A DNA stretch of 64,000 nt from Bugulina stolonifera (Eukaryota > Bryozoa > Gymnolaemata > Cheilostomatida > Bugulidae), in NCBI GenBank assembly GCA_935421135.1, contig OW285187.1, forward strand, positions 20,708,429 to 20,772,428. The letters run 5' to 3'. The translations under genes were made by a program, and so were the position numbers. Every line of letters begins with the position of its first letter. Position 1 is the stretch's first letter. This document shows positions 37,256 through 48,747 of this stretch, piece after piece. The notes under the pieces are model-generated. The model searched no databases, had not been told where the DNA came from, and saw only the letters and a program-made list of their open reading frames with translations.

Positions 37256-38129
37256 AAAATTCGAGGCTGAAGTTCCTACACTCTAGTCATTATACAAGAT
37301 TTATGTATCTTTTTGTTATTACATGTATAGCAGTTTTAGGTATATGAGCTAGTATTTGCAATCATCCGTATATGTTATTAATATTATGGACGGTAAAATA
37401 ATAAATGTATACACAATATTATTACCAACTCAAATTTTGTGAAATAAAGTAGAGAAATAGTGATCGAGAGCTGGAGAAGGAAAGTGTTGTTGCTAATCCA
37501 AGTCAAGTTTGCTGAAGTTATGCTCTCCTAATGTGGTTTAGTTTGGGAGAGGACAATTTTAAATTTGCCAACGACCAGAATAGAAAACCAAAAATGATAA
37601 AATATTTACTCTGTCAATATAAATTTTGTTAGCCCCAGTTTAACAGTCCCAACCCACCTAGATACTTGGATACATAATACTTCATACATCATATTACCAC
37701 TGCTAAATAAAGCCTATGCGGATATTTCCAATGGCTTTGGATCTAGCAAATATCAAACTACATACAGAACCTAGCAAATATCAAACTACATGTATAACCT
37801 AGCAAATATCAAACTACAGCACTGCATTTCTTCACAATACATATGTATTTTGGTTCCATGGAGAATTTTATCAACTAGCCCCAGTATTCATGTAAAATGT
37901 AACACCAAGTGACCTAGTTAATCTCAAAGTCAGTTTTCTTTCTAGACCATAATTTCAACAGAAATGTTCCTGAAGCCAACATAATATTAACATAGTGCAC
38001 AGTAACGGATAATTAACGGATTTAAATAATAATAGATATCTTCATAGTTCTATATTTTAATGTTAGCTTTTAGTAGTTAAAATAAAGCAGCAAATGCTGT
38101 CTATTAGCACAAGTTTGTTAACTGCATTC
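37256..38129. other. Convergent intergenic region with 28-bp triplicate repeat
   Basis: Between the ends of the TRIM-like gene (+) and CNOT4 (-). AATAAA motifs at about 37400 and 37443 could serve the plus-strand gene. A unit CTAGCAAATATCAAACTACA plus 8 bases occurs three times in tandem at 37743-37817. Nothing coding was seen. Confidence 0.65.
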
Positions 38130-41100
38130 TTAACTCTCCAGAGTAGCAATGTGTGGGTTCTGTGTGGTGGATCTGAAGGCTGATGGGAAACCTGGTGGTG
38201 GATTGTGGGCTTGCAATGTAGGCCAGCCACTACCATTTGTGCCTGAAACAACAAAAATATGTACTACATTACATGCATCACACTCTAAATAACCATATCA
38301 TCGGCACACATTGCAATATTGCTGCATTGGACAGGCTGGACTGGTATTATTTACCTGGCTGAGAAATGTGTATGTTCTGTGCGAATGGCATTCTACTGAA
38401 TGGCATCCTACTGTGTGTAGCTGGCTGCCCGTACAATGACGACATATTATTTGACATTGAATGCATTGGCTGTGATGTTGGTTGTTTGACAGGTGAGTCC
38501 ATCTCTGTAAGCTGTTGGATAGATTTGAGCCAGTGAGGCTGAGCCCTGGCAGGGCTGTTACTTGAGTCAGAGCTGAGACAACCTGAGACAATAGCAGGAT
38601 CTGTGAACTGGTCATCAACTGTGTTACTCACACCATTAGCACTCCCTCCTCTGCTCACCATCTGTGTTCCGTGTGCCATGCTACCATTCCATGAGGCTAG
38701 ACAAACAGGAATATACACACTGTTAGCTACAGATGTAAATAGGCTCTTAACCTTGACTGTGGAAATCAGTTTGTCCCACTTCTCTCAGCCAATACAGCAA
38801 ATGTAGAATGTAGGAAATTTATATCTAGGTCAACAATATTAGCGAATAGCAATAATATAAATTTAGCTATTTGCTAATTCGCAAATGGCCATTCACCATT
38901 TTGCCCTCATTCTTGGTCAGCGCCGGTTACAAAGACAAGTTTATCAACAACCCCTCTATTAAAGTGATCATGCAGCCTAGGGTTGTTTTATATCGTTTTA
39001 AAGGAAACATCGAGCCCCAGGCAGCTATTTTGAGTGTTTTTTAGGCCAATTTAGCGATAAAGAAGCATAGAAGCAGAAGTTGAGGACTATTTGGAGGACT
39101 ATTGCATGTTGTCCTCTCGTGCATTTTGGTGTCAGATAACTCCCAATATTTCACAACTGAAATCCACCATTACTTTGCACTTGATGGGTTGTTGACTTTT
39201 GACCACAAGGTCAACCACTAATGAGAATAAAATGTGATCAATAACAAAATAACATTGCCACAGGTATTGAGTGATTCAAGCCAAATCTACCTGTGACTAT
39301 GCTGGCTACAGATGATTCGAGTAAATAACAATATTAGCGTTTATTTCAGTGTGGCAGCACATAAATTATCCCTTCACTATAGAAGGGGCATTTGCCAACA
39401 CCTGTGCGGGTAATAAATATGAAACAAATGGCATGCAGCCCTCAGGATGTTTAGTAGAAACACACATGGGCTAGTGAAAAAACACTATATTTATGCATAT
39501 CAGGAAGCCAGTCTCCATAAACCAAATAGCAGCTGGAAAAATTGTCCTGATAGTAGAGCATAGCATTTGTTATTTAGATTGCATAGGCCTATAAATAAAA
39601 GGGCAGATTTTCATTTGGCATATTATAATGACATAAATAGTACTACTGGTAAGTTTGAAGTGAAAAATTCAGGTGTTACACCACAACATATGATCCTAGG
39701 AAACACTTTCTTCCTTCTGCCTATGTTTTAGGAACGAAGAATATTATTATCCTCTGTAACCAAAATTATACTGATAGTGATCAAGTAGCATGATGATGGC
39801 ACATGTTCACTAATACAGTCACGATAGAAGAAATACAATCTGAGTTCTTTCTTATAACATTCTATGTGGCTACAGGCATATCATACAGACTAGCTAGCTA
39901 ACCTATAGTGTACCGGCAGATTTGGTCATCACATAAAATAATAATACTTTTAATGTTTATTCAATGGTGTCCAACTTATAAACAAGCACCAACAAAATGG
40001 TTTAGTGGGTCAGTGATAATCTTGTTCTTCTTCCATCCAGTGGGCTCATAATACATGTAATGTACATGTAGTGAGTTATTGGTGATAAAAATTTCTTTTG
40101 TGTACATATTTGCCCCCAAACCAGAGATTGTGAATGTACCCTGTCAAAAACAACAATTTAGTAATATAGACACTCAATGTTCTATGAGCAAAACAACAGA
40201 GGGATGCACATGTTCTTGTGAGCTAATATTGGTTGCAATGTACAAAGGTACAATTGCTTATCTATAGCATATATTAATAATATTTTAAATACAATTTAAA
40301 TATATTCTGTAATTTGTGTTCGTGTACATGTATATCATGTATAAGACTGCACACTATGTGATCTATCTGACAGTATCTGTACAGAACATGTATAATGTTA
40401 TTTATGAATCATATTACAAAACTATTACAGTATGTTTATGTACATGTATTATAAAAATCATGTACACCATTTATACACATAAAAATGTATTATACATGCA
40501 CTACATGAGTGTATAGCTTATGTCTGTACCCCATAAGTAAGATGCACATGTATGTACATGTATAAAACATTATGATTTTTATACATCTGTAAAGCTGAAA
40601 TATGTAATTTATTATAAATAACTATAGTAAATATAATAAGTAATGCACATACATGTACATTGCATAACACGCCGATTCAGTTATACACGCCCATTCAATT
40701 ATACACCCATGTGCTAATGGCAGATGTCTTCACCAGATCTCTTCTTGGGCTGGCAGTGATATCCTAGTGGCTCATTGATTAGCCAGTGTGGTTGGGAGGA
40801 GGCTACCGATAGAGTGCCTAGTGTAGGACCATTTCAGTAGAAATTCTTACATGTATTTTCAATAATGCATGACACATCATAAGTGATCAGAACAGTAGCC
40901 TAGCCACTAACTTGCTTTTGTTGCAATATAGAAAATGGACCAATCCATGTACATGTAGGTGGCTGCTAGGCTGTTGAATGTAGAATAATTAGCAATCCAC
41001 TCAGTATACCAGCTCTTGTTATCATTGTGGTCAGGGCAGAGCAGCCTTATGACATTGGTCATATTATTGCATTCTTGTGGTTTGTGTTCTTAGTACAACT

Positions 41101-44100
41101 TATTTTTAAACAAAAGTAGAGAGATGACAACTTTACATGCGCAGCCAAAGAACAATTTTTGTGGAAGATAACTCTGAATTACAGAGCCATTTTACTATTA
41201 AATCTAGTGATAAATGGCTCCATTGAAAAGATAACTCTTAGAAATCAGTTGATTCGCCTTGAAAAATGGAGCGCAACGATATAAAACACCCCTAGGCTGC
41301 ATGATCACTTTAAAATCTTTGGTAAAGTGATGGAATGAATGACAGTAGTTAATGTACATACATGTATTATTGTGAGACTGTGGAGCTGTTGGCATGTAGC
41401 TGTTCTTTAGTCTGCTGTGTTGAAGAGGAGCTGAAGGACCAAAGTTGATAGATGCATTTGGAAGCAGGGCTCTCAGACTGTCCTTTAGCTCTTCTGTGTT
41501 GAAGGTAGCTGTAGCTGTATTATAATCTGTCATACCTACAGCAGTGCATACATAATTTGTGTACGGTAGGTTAAGTACAGTAGGTGACCCAGTTAGTTTC
41601 TTAGTAATTCCGACCCACTTCAGTCAAAGAGTCGCAAACACACCGGCCTGGGCCAAAAGTAAAATTTCCATTGCCGCGCGAGAAAGCTGCTTGTGCCGAT
41701 GATTCTCTCCGACTGAGTAAAATCCCAGGTTGATAGCCCTTTGGGCTTAGGCCGGACATTTTTGATTTTTATTTGCGTCCCAGGTCGGTCTAAGAGGTCG
41801 CGAAGACTCTGTCTGTACTAGTATACCCTAAAAGCAGAAATTTTAGCGGAAAAAAGTTTCGTGGGTTTGCTAATCCTGCGATAGAAATATTTAGCCAGTT
41901 TGACCTATCGCGAAATTTTTTAAGTCCTAAAGTTAATGTTTAAGCATATTTCAACATTTGAAACAAGCTAAGCTGTATGTTTACTCAGATTTAAATCCCA
42001 TTTACATAGCTGTAGGCCTATGTATGGTCTGTTTAAACCAGTGATTATTTAAATCATTTTGAAAGCAGAATTTGATAGTAATGTAAATTATTGGAAATTA
42101 GCGAAAGTTAAAACTCTTAAAACTCGTATCCGCTTTTAGGGTAATATGAAACACTAGTCTAGCCTCCAGAGCATTGTGATGGGCATATTTTCTGTCTCGG
42201 TAGCTTTGCATCATCAAGGCTAAATACTAACACCCAACATGTTCATAAGCTTGATACACACAACTATGTTCAATATTTTACACATGACTATTTACGTCGT
42301 CACCAGATAAATAGGGTGTCAATTTGAACATACCATTAGGGAAGCCACCTGGAAAGGAGGTTTGATTGTGTGGGGGAGGGTGCACTGAGCCCATCCTGTT
42401 CTCATTGTATGGACTCCTAGGTATTGTGTTGATAGGAGGCTGGTGGGGCATAACACTTGCAGGTGGTTGGTTGGTGTTAATTGATGCTCCCAAGTTCATC
42501 AGTCCTAGCATTCTACTACCTCTGTACGCTGCTGCTGGCATATCTGTCAAGTATATAACAGGTACTATGCATGCACTATACTTTTAGACCACTACTTGGG
42601 TTGGAAAAATGTGACAGAAATAAACTGGTAGCCTATAACAACACGGAATAGAATATTTTGCACGAACAATTAATAATGAAATATTATAATTCGTCAACCA
42701 AGTAAAGTATCAGGCATGAAGGGAGGGCCAACTCAATTCTGTCATTTAATAACAGAAGAAGTCATCCGCATGAGTAAATATCCACAACATAAACCACAAG
42801 CCCACAATATAGAGATACTATACATTACAAAGTAAAGGCTTGGCCATACGAGAGGCCGATTGTTCTTTTTAAGCCTTCGGAGCCTCGTTCTAGAGCAAAT
42901 CGGCGCGTAGTTTGTTCGGCTATGCAAAGACCAACATGTTCGTCTTCTCAGGCCACGGCATCACGGAACTCTATTGTGATTGGTTAATATTAGATACAAC
43001 AACTCCAATTATATAAATTATTCAAAATAAGCTTTGGTGATTGGCTGGATTTTAATCAAGGCTACTAGTGGACTGGTACCACGCATTGCCTATAGAGCCA
43101 TGCCCACGAACAACGAAGTTGCTCCTCCGAAGCTAACGACCTCTCGTGTAGCCGCGCCTTCAGACTACTACGACACCGAGGCAAAAGAGGATACATGGTT
43201 AGTATGATGTGTACAGTGTTATGTGGGGGAGGGGTGGGAGTGGACTGGGGTCTAACCTGGGCAGCTGAAGTGGACAATACCAAAATGTACTGTACTGACC
43301 TGTTGAAGGATTGGAAAGAGGTGTGTTGGCCTGTTGCAGTCCTGTGTCGTGAGGGTAGTGTGGGAAGGTCGATAGACCAGGGGGAGGTGGAGGGAGAGTT
43401 GGAGCACTGCATGATGCAATAGAAGATGACGATGGAGGTACAACAGATGATATTATACCAGCACCAAACATATCAGTCCCAGACATCAGATTCTGCACAT
43501 GAGGTGGGAGAGCGGCGACTCCTGGTGGTGGCCTTGGTAAAGGGTGCTGCAGAGGTAGAGTTATGTTACCATAACCAGTTAATGGTGACAGGCTGTGCCC
43601 AGTTTCATTTTCCAACATATCAGCCAGACCCTTGTTTGATTCAAAGAATGGATCAAAGCCAAGATCATCGTCAGAAGCAGCGGCAGCCCCATGATCATGA
43701 GAGGCTGACCATTCAGATGCCGCCATGTCATTTGATACCAGTGGTAATGGTTTAGAAGTAATATCTTGATAGGCTCCGGACAGTGAAGCTGAAACACACA
43801 GATAGCTATTAGCACTGATAGAACAGTCAGATTATCACTGCAAGGGTAAATAAAAACATTAAATCTTATAGTAATGTAGACCTAATACATAGCTAGCTTT
43901 ACTTTTCTTTCCATTTAGATTTGACTGAGCTCTGAATAGATATTACCCATCTACTACATTAACAGTTGTCACAAAAAATGTACATGAATCACAATAAACT
44001 AGTGAATCATCTGCAATGTAGGGCCTATACATATAACACAACACTATGCAATGCATGGCCTATACATATAACACAACACTATGCAATGTATGGCCTATAC

Positions 44101-47100
44101 ATATAACACAACATTATGCACATACAAACAGTATTCGTGTTGGTAATGTTATCAGCATGACAAGTGCATGGAGTAAAATCTGTTGTTATACATGTAATAC
44201 TATCTACTAACTACACTGTAGTTCCATAATATGCGCACTGGTCAGAGTGACCTATATAATATGTACTGGTCAGAGTGACCTATATAATAATGTGTGAACT
44301 GGTCAAAGTGACCATGAATTATACCTGGTACAGAAGCATTTGGTTGCAGTACTGGGTTAGTCTGCTGTATTGTAATATTCACCGGTTCACCTTCACCCTG
44401 TAGTCTGCTCACTTGTGCTACATCCTGTTGAGGAGTTACCCCCTCTACTAGACTGTCCTGTGATGTATTTGATGACTCAGAGAATGGCAACTTCCTAGCA
44501 GCCAGCATTGTCTTACTAGAAGTGGCAGCTGGTGAGGCTACCGCTGCAATTTGTTCTGTGGTGTTAGATACAGTGGATTGTTTATCCTCTGCTGCTGGTA
44601 TTGAAGGTGCAGGTACAGGCGATATACTAGGTACTGCCTCAGGTGTCGGAGTTCGAGGGTCTGATGTAGTCGAACAGCTAGGAGATGGTGAGTTATGAGA
44701 CCTTCCACTAGAGAAAGGGACAAAGTATCGTCACACATGAAGTAGTATAATTATATTTGATGCATTTGGTGCAAGTACTAAGAAAGAACAAGACAATATA
44801 ACATTATGCATAGCTTTAACCCAGGTGACAATGAAGCTATTGCCAGAAAAATATGCATCTCTAATGAAGTGTTGAAACAGTCTGCAATTAATAAGCATTA
44901 TGTGAGGACAATGGTCAAGTTGTGACACGCTATCCTTGACCACTTGGTCCTACTCACCCCTATAAATATTTATAGCTATTATTATCTGTATTTTACTGTA
45001 TAACAGAAAAGGAACACTTACTTCATTTTAGAAAGTGAGCTATTGCTAGGACTGGGTGAAACATGATTATGGTTATGTTTTGAGTCTGTAGAATCTGTAT
45101 AAGCCTGCACAGCCTCAGTACTATCCTTATTTGCTTGTGTTGTGTTAGCTTGGTTAGAGTTCCTGTTGCTATTGAGTAGAGGCCAGGGTTCCCGAGGTTT
45201 ACTACTACCATTACTTGAACCTGAATCTGTTTTTTTCCTGCAATTTCCAGAATTCATACAATATTTAAAATTAGATATAACATAACAGGGATGTCTAATC
45301 TATGCATTCTAGTGAAATGAGTAAGAGGAAAACATGCAAGGTAAGCACAGTGGCATACCCTTATACCTAGTCATGGGATTTCCCAGAAAACCTTGGAACA
45401 ACTTCCTACATTGCTACAAAACCTTATCATACTATCATACTAATTGTACACACCTGTGGTGGGCTGTGGAGCTGTTTTTGCTACCACTATTCACCACTGA
45501 ACTGTCACCAGATGTTGACCGAGACACTTGGGATATATTATTAGATAAAGGTGTTAGGTACGTCTCCACCAGTTTCTGTTCATAGTCCTGATGTCTGCCA
45601 GCTTGCATTTCCTCCTTAGTAAAACTAGCTTCTTCATCACCCAATTCATGCAGGTACATACAATCCTACAGATAGACATACACAGTTACATGGGAATATA
45701 TCACATAGCATAGAGTTGGACGTGACTCCCTTATTACGTTCATAAAATAAACTTACCGATTTATTACATATAGTTCCCTTTAGGAAATGACTGCAATACT
45801 TGGTTGTACCGAGAGATGCCTTTAACGTTCTCCCATCTACTTGTAGAAGGTTCACAGCATTAATAGCCCGCAAGCAATCCTCTGGCTTAGTATAAGTTAT
45901 ATAGGCACTGGCACTCGGGCCCTATAACAGGACAGATTATATTAATCACGGTAACTCTTTACACCACAGCTGCATACAGACAACATGTGCGCCTCCAGAC
46001 TATGATATGTTATAGTGCAGAGAATTTTAGCATTAATACTCTAGTGGTAGAGGTACTTAAATAGAGACCTGCTCTGAGGTACAGGCACCTAACTGAAGTC
46101 AATTTCTAACAACCTTTTCTCTTCACAGATCACAGTTCTGTCATCTTAACATGCCAACTGATTGGCAGACACCAATACCATCCACTCACATTTACCAAAC
46201 GTAACCCAGTTACTGTTAGTGAGACAGCCAACCATACTCGCCATTCCCCAGACTACTCACATGCATCTAATAACAATAGCTAGTAATGTTTGCAGTGGTG
46301 TCAGCCACTTAGCAAATACTTTGTGCCATTGCACAAAAACAAGTCACTAGGGGACTCAACCATACACAACTTGCTGTAGCTAGAGTGTGGTGTCATTATC
46401 TCCATAGCAACTGACCTGTGCTCCAGCATACGAAGTACTGGAATTTATTACAACTTTCAATATCTTTCCATATTTTCCGAAATAATCTTGCCGCTTTAAC
46501 GTTTCCGTATCAGCAAACCGTGTTGACAGTCCAACAACAAACACCAAATTCTTTTGGACCACCCTGTCGATGAAATATATAATTTATCATAGTGGTGAAA
46601 GCATACTATACGTTTAATATCAAAGTTCAGTTCCACCAGAGGACTTCTAATATACATGTAGAATAGGGTGCATTATCCGCTGTTAATGTTCATATTATTA
46701 TATTGACAATGATATAAGTACAGGGAACTTAAACAAACATGATATTTTATCAATTTATTTATGAAAATAAGATCCATATGGAGATTAGTAAGATAGTAGA
46801 TTTGTACATAGTAACAGATAGAAAGAGAGGGGTTTAATAGACTGGCACTTAGTAACACTTAGACATTTAGAGAGAGAGGGAGAGAGAGAGAGAGAGCTGA
46901 CCTGATGTTAGCTAAGTGTCTCCTGTTCTCAGCTGCCTTCTGTTTCCTTGCCACATCCTTCTGCCTCCTCTCCTTTTTAATCTTTGTTAGCCTAAGCACA
47001 CAGACACAGCAGGTAATGAGTTAGATGCCCACAGTATACATATGTAGTAGAATATGCATGAAGTAATACTACTACATCAGTACACAGATTAAATGTATCA

Positions 47101-48747
47101 CATACCACTCCCCGACCAAGGAGGGGGGGGGACTGAAGACTACACAGTATAATTATAGTGATACTCATGGACTTATTGATGCCATGTTACGATATGACAA
47201 CTATAGGCCTATACAATTAAGGTGAGGCGTAAGGGAAGGGTACGCCACTGTTCACTCTCAATAAATATTCCATGAGCATAGAGAAGGTGACTGACATCGA
47301 TCTAAGCGGAGATAAGTAGGATTGTTTATGTTCCATAAAAGGGCAGCCAGAGACCACACATAGTGTCGCCTGTACCCTGACCCTGACACTTACTCTTCTT
47401 CCGTTAGTGGCTTAAACTCTGCAGGATCTTCTTGATATTGCTGTAAACAATACAGATAGTGATACACACATAACTTGCAGTGCTGTGAGCCTATTACAAC
47501 ACATCAGTGCACTTTGCTTGGCGGAAGTCACTGAATTTTGCATCCCGAAAATGCATCAAAAAGTTGCATAACAATTTGTAGTTCTCCCTCTCACTAACAT
47601 GGGTATAGTCTACATTACATGAGTCTTGGCCGCAGTTCTTACGAGTTAATAATTTCATTACAAGGAATATTTACAGTATTTGTGGAAAGCCAGTGAATTG
47701 GTTACACATCTGCAGAGTCAACCTATCCCTAGGATCTACAGCGCCTAAAAGCTTAGCCCAGCAGACCGACACATTGGGTCACTACACCAGTCAGGGATGG
47801 GCTAATCTTAGAGATGGGTAACCAAGTCCTTGCGGGCATGTTTTATAAAACGGTCTTTTAAAGCAATTGATAAAGAGAGGAGGCTCAATGTTACTGAGAC
47901 AGTGTTGACTATATGACTTATATACATGGATTTGGGATGCTTAAACAGTTCATATCAGGGATGAAATACCTTTCGACATGCTGGACAGAGAGAATTCTCG
48001 TCTGTGCGTATCCTATGCCAACAGAATCTACATATCTGGTAACCACATGTACAAGGATAGAAATTCATATCATCAATGTCCAGTGGCTCCATGCACAGAG
48101 GGCACTAAAATAGAATGGAGAACTTTAAGTGTTAACTAGGAATTTCTGTTGGTACAGCAATGATGAGCAATTAATTAGTATGAGTATAAATGCATAATCA
48201 ATTTCTTGCGAAGATTACAATGCGATCTATACAAATTCAAAAATAAAATATAAATGCCTATCATTTGATAACATATGAAACTGTTACTTTTCAGGACTAA
48301 TTAAATATAACATAATTATTATACCTAAACTACATTTGACATGATACACCAAAACATAAGCATATCATGACTGTAACAATGACATTGTATGACAGAGCAT
48401 ATGATATCAATTATACTAAGATATACATTCTGCACCAGAATAATGCCTACATAGTCATAAATCACTGAAATATTTGTATTAATCCATTATGCTGTAAGCA
48501 CTAATTGTAGACCCTGCTTATCTAAGGGTAGATCTTATAGACAATATGGTTCTTCAAATAAACCCAATCACTAGCCTACTCAAGGACAAGTAGAAACTGA
48601 AAGATCACAATTCAATTTCTTTATATTCTAGTCTATATCATTTGGTTGCAAAAAAGCTAGGGATTTGAAAAAAATATAAATCATTGCAACACTTCAAATA
48701 ACTATTGTTATTGAGTAACTTACCTCAATATTTTCATCGAAAGGCAT
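38130..48747 (-). CDS. CNOT4: CCR4-NOT subunit 4 (RING/RRM ubiquitin ligase)
   Basis: Fourteen coding exons in transcript order: 48747-48724, 48104-47970, 47440-47394, 46991-46902, 46563-46416, 45921-45757, 45665-45454, 45237-45022, 44707-44325, 43788-43300, 42543-42334, 41535-41362, 38696-38355 and 38242-38130. All phases fit; 915 residues. Residues 9-53 are the C4C4-type RING (CPLCMEPLD, YPCTCGYQICRFCW, LCPACRK). Next come a basic helical linker, an RRM (VQKNLVFVVGLSTRF, DYFGKYGKILKVVIN, DGRTLKASLGTTKYC) and a C-x8-C-x4-C-x3-H zinc finger (C191, C200, C205, H209). The zinc finger is followed by MYLHELGDEEASFTKEEMQ. These match CNOT4 closely. CNOT4 is an E3 ligase that works with the CCR4-NOT deadenylase in mRNA decay and ribosome quality control. 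The long Ser/Pro/Asn-rich tail keeps a conserved DDDLGFDPFFES patch. An acceptor 23 bases before the ATG implies a 5' UTR intron. Confidence 0.96.
38961..41311. repeat. Inverted 37-bp repeat pair 2.3 kb apart in a CNOT4 intron
   Basis: 38961-38997 and 41275-41311 are reverse complements at 36 of 37 positions (core AAAGTGATCATGCAGCCTAG). Similarity stops abruptly on both sides. They may be ends of a 2.35-kb element without a recognisable gene, or two inverted copies of one short repeat. No target duplication is evident. Both lie in the intron between coding exons 12 and 13. Confidence 0.75.
41826..42141. mobile_element. Mariner-type miniature element
   Basis: The ends are CCCTAAAAGCAGA and, mirrored, CCCTAAAAGCGGA, each next to a TA dinucleotide, the target duplication of Tc1/mariner elements. 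It is 316 bp and non-coding. It lies in the CNOT4 intron between coding exons 11 and 12. A similar right end (CTTTTAGGGTAA) occurs alone at about 1823-1834. Confidence 0.7.
42834..43163. mobile_element. CpG-rich miniature element in CNOT4 intron
   Basis: Imperfect terminal inverted repeats: AAGGCTTGGCCATACGAGAG on the left and, reverse-complemented on the right, AAGGCGCGGCTACACGAGAG, about 330 bp in all. The interior has more CG dinucleotides than its surroundings and no coding potential. No clear target duplication was found, so the superfamily is open. It lies between coding exons 10 and 11. Confidence 0.6.
44022..44121. repeat. 35-bp tandem repeat, about three copies
   Basis: The unit begins GGCCTATACATATAACACAA and is repeated almost perfectly at 44022, 44057 and 44092 in the intron between CNOT4 coding exons 9 and 10. 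Confidence 0.85.
44236..44313. repeat. ACTGGTCAGAGTGACC triplicate
   Basis: Three spaced copies of ACTGGTCAGAGTGACC (third with one change) at 44236, 44265 and 44298, joined by TATATAATA-like spacers. Each copy is itself a short imperfect palindrome (GGTCA...TGACC). They lie just downstream of the donor of CNOT4 coding exon 9. Confidence 0.8.
46868..46896. repeat. (GA)n microsatellite
   Basis: An interrupted GA run starting close to the donor of CNOT4 coding exon 4. On the transcribed strand it reads as a CT-rich tract just inside the intron. Confidence 0.85.

Noticed and set aside
43195..43755. Plus-strand open frames
   Set aside because: They are shadows of CNOT4 coding exon 10, which is in phase with its neighbours and matches the family.
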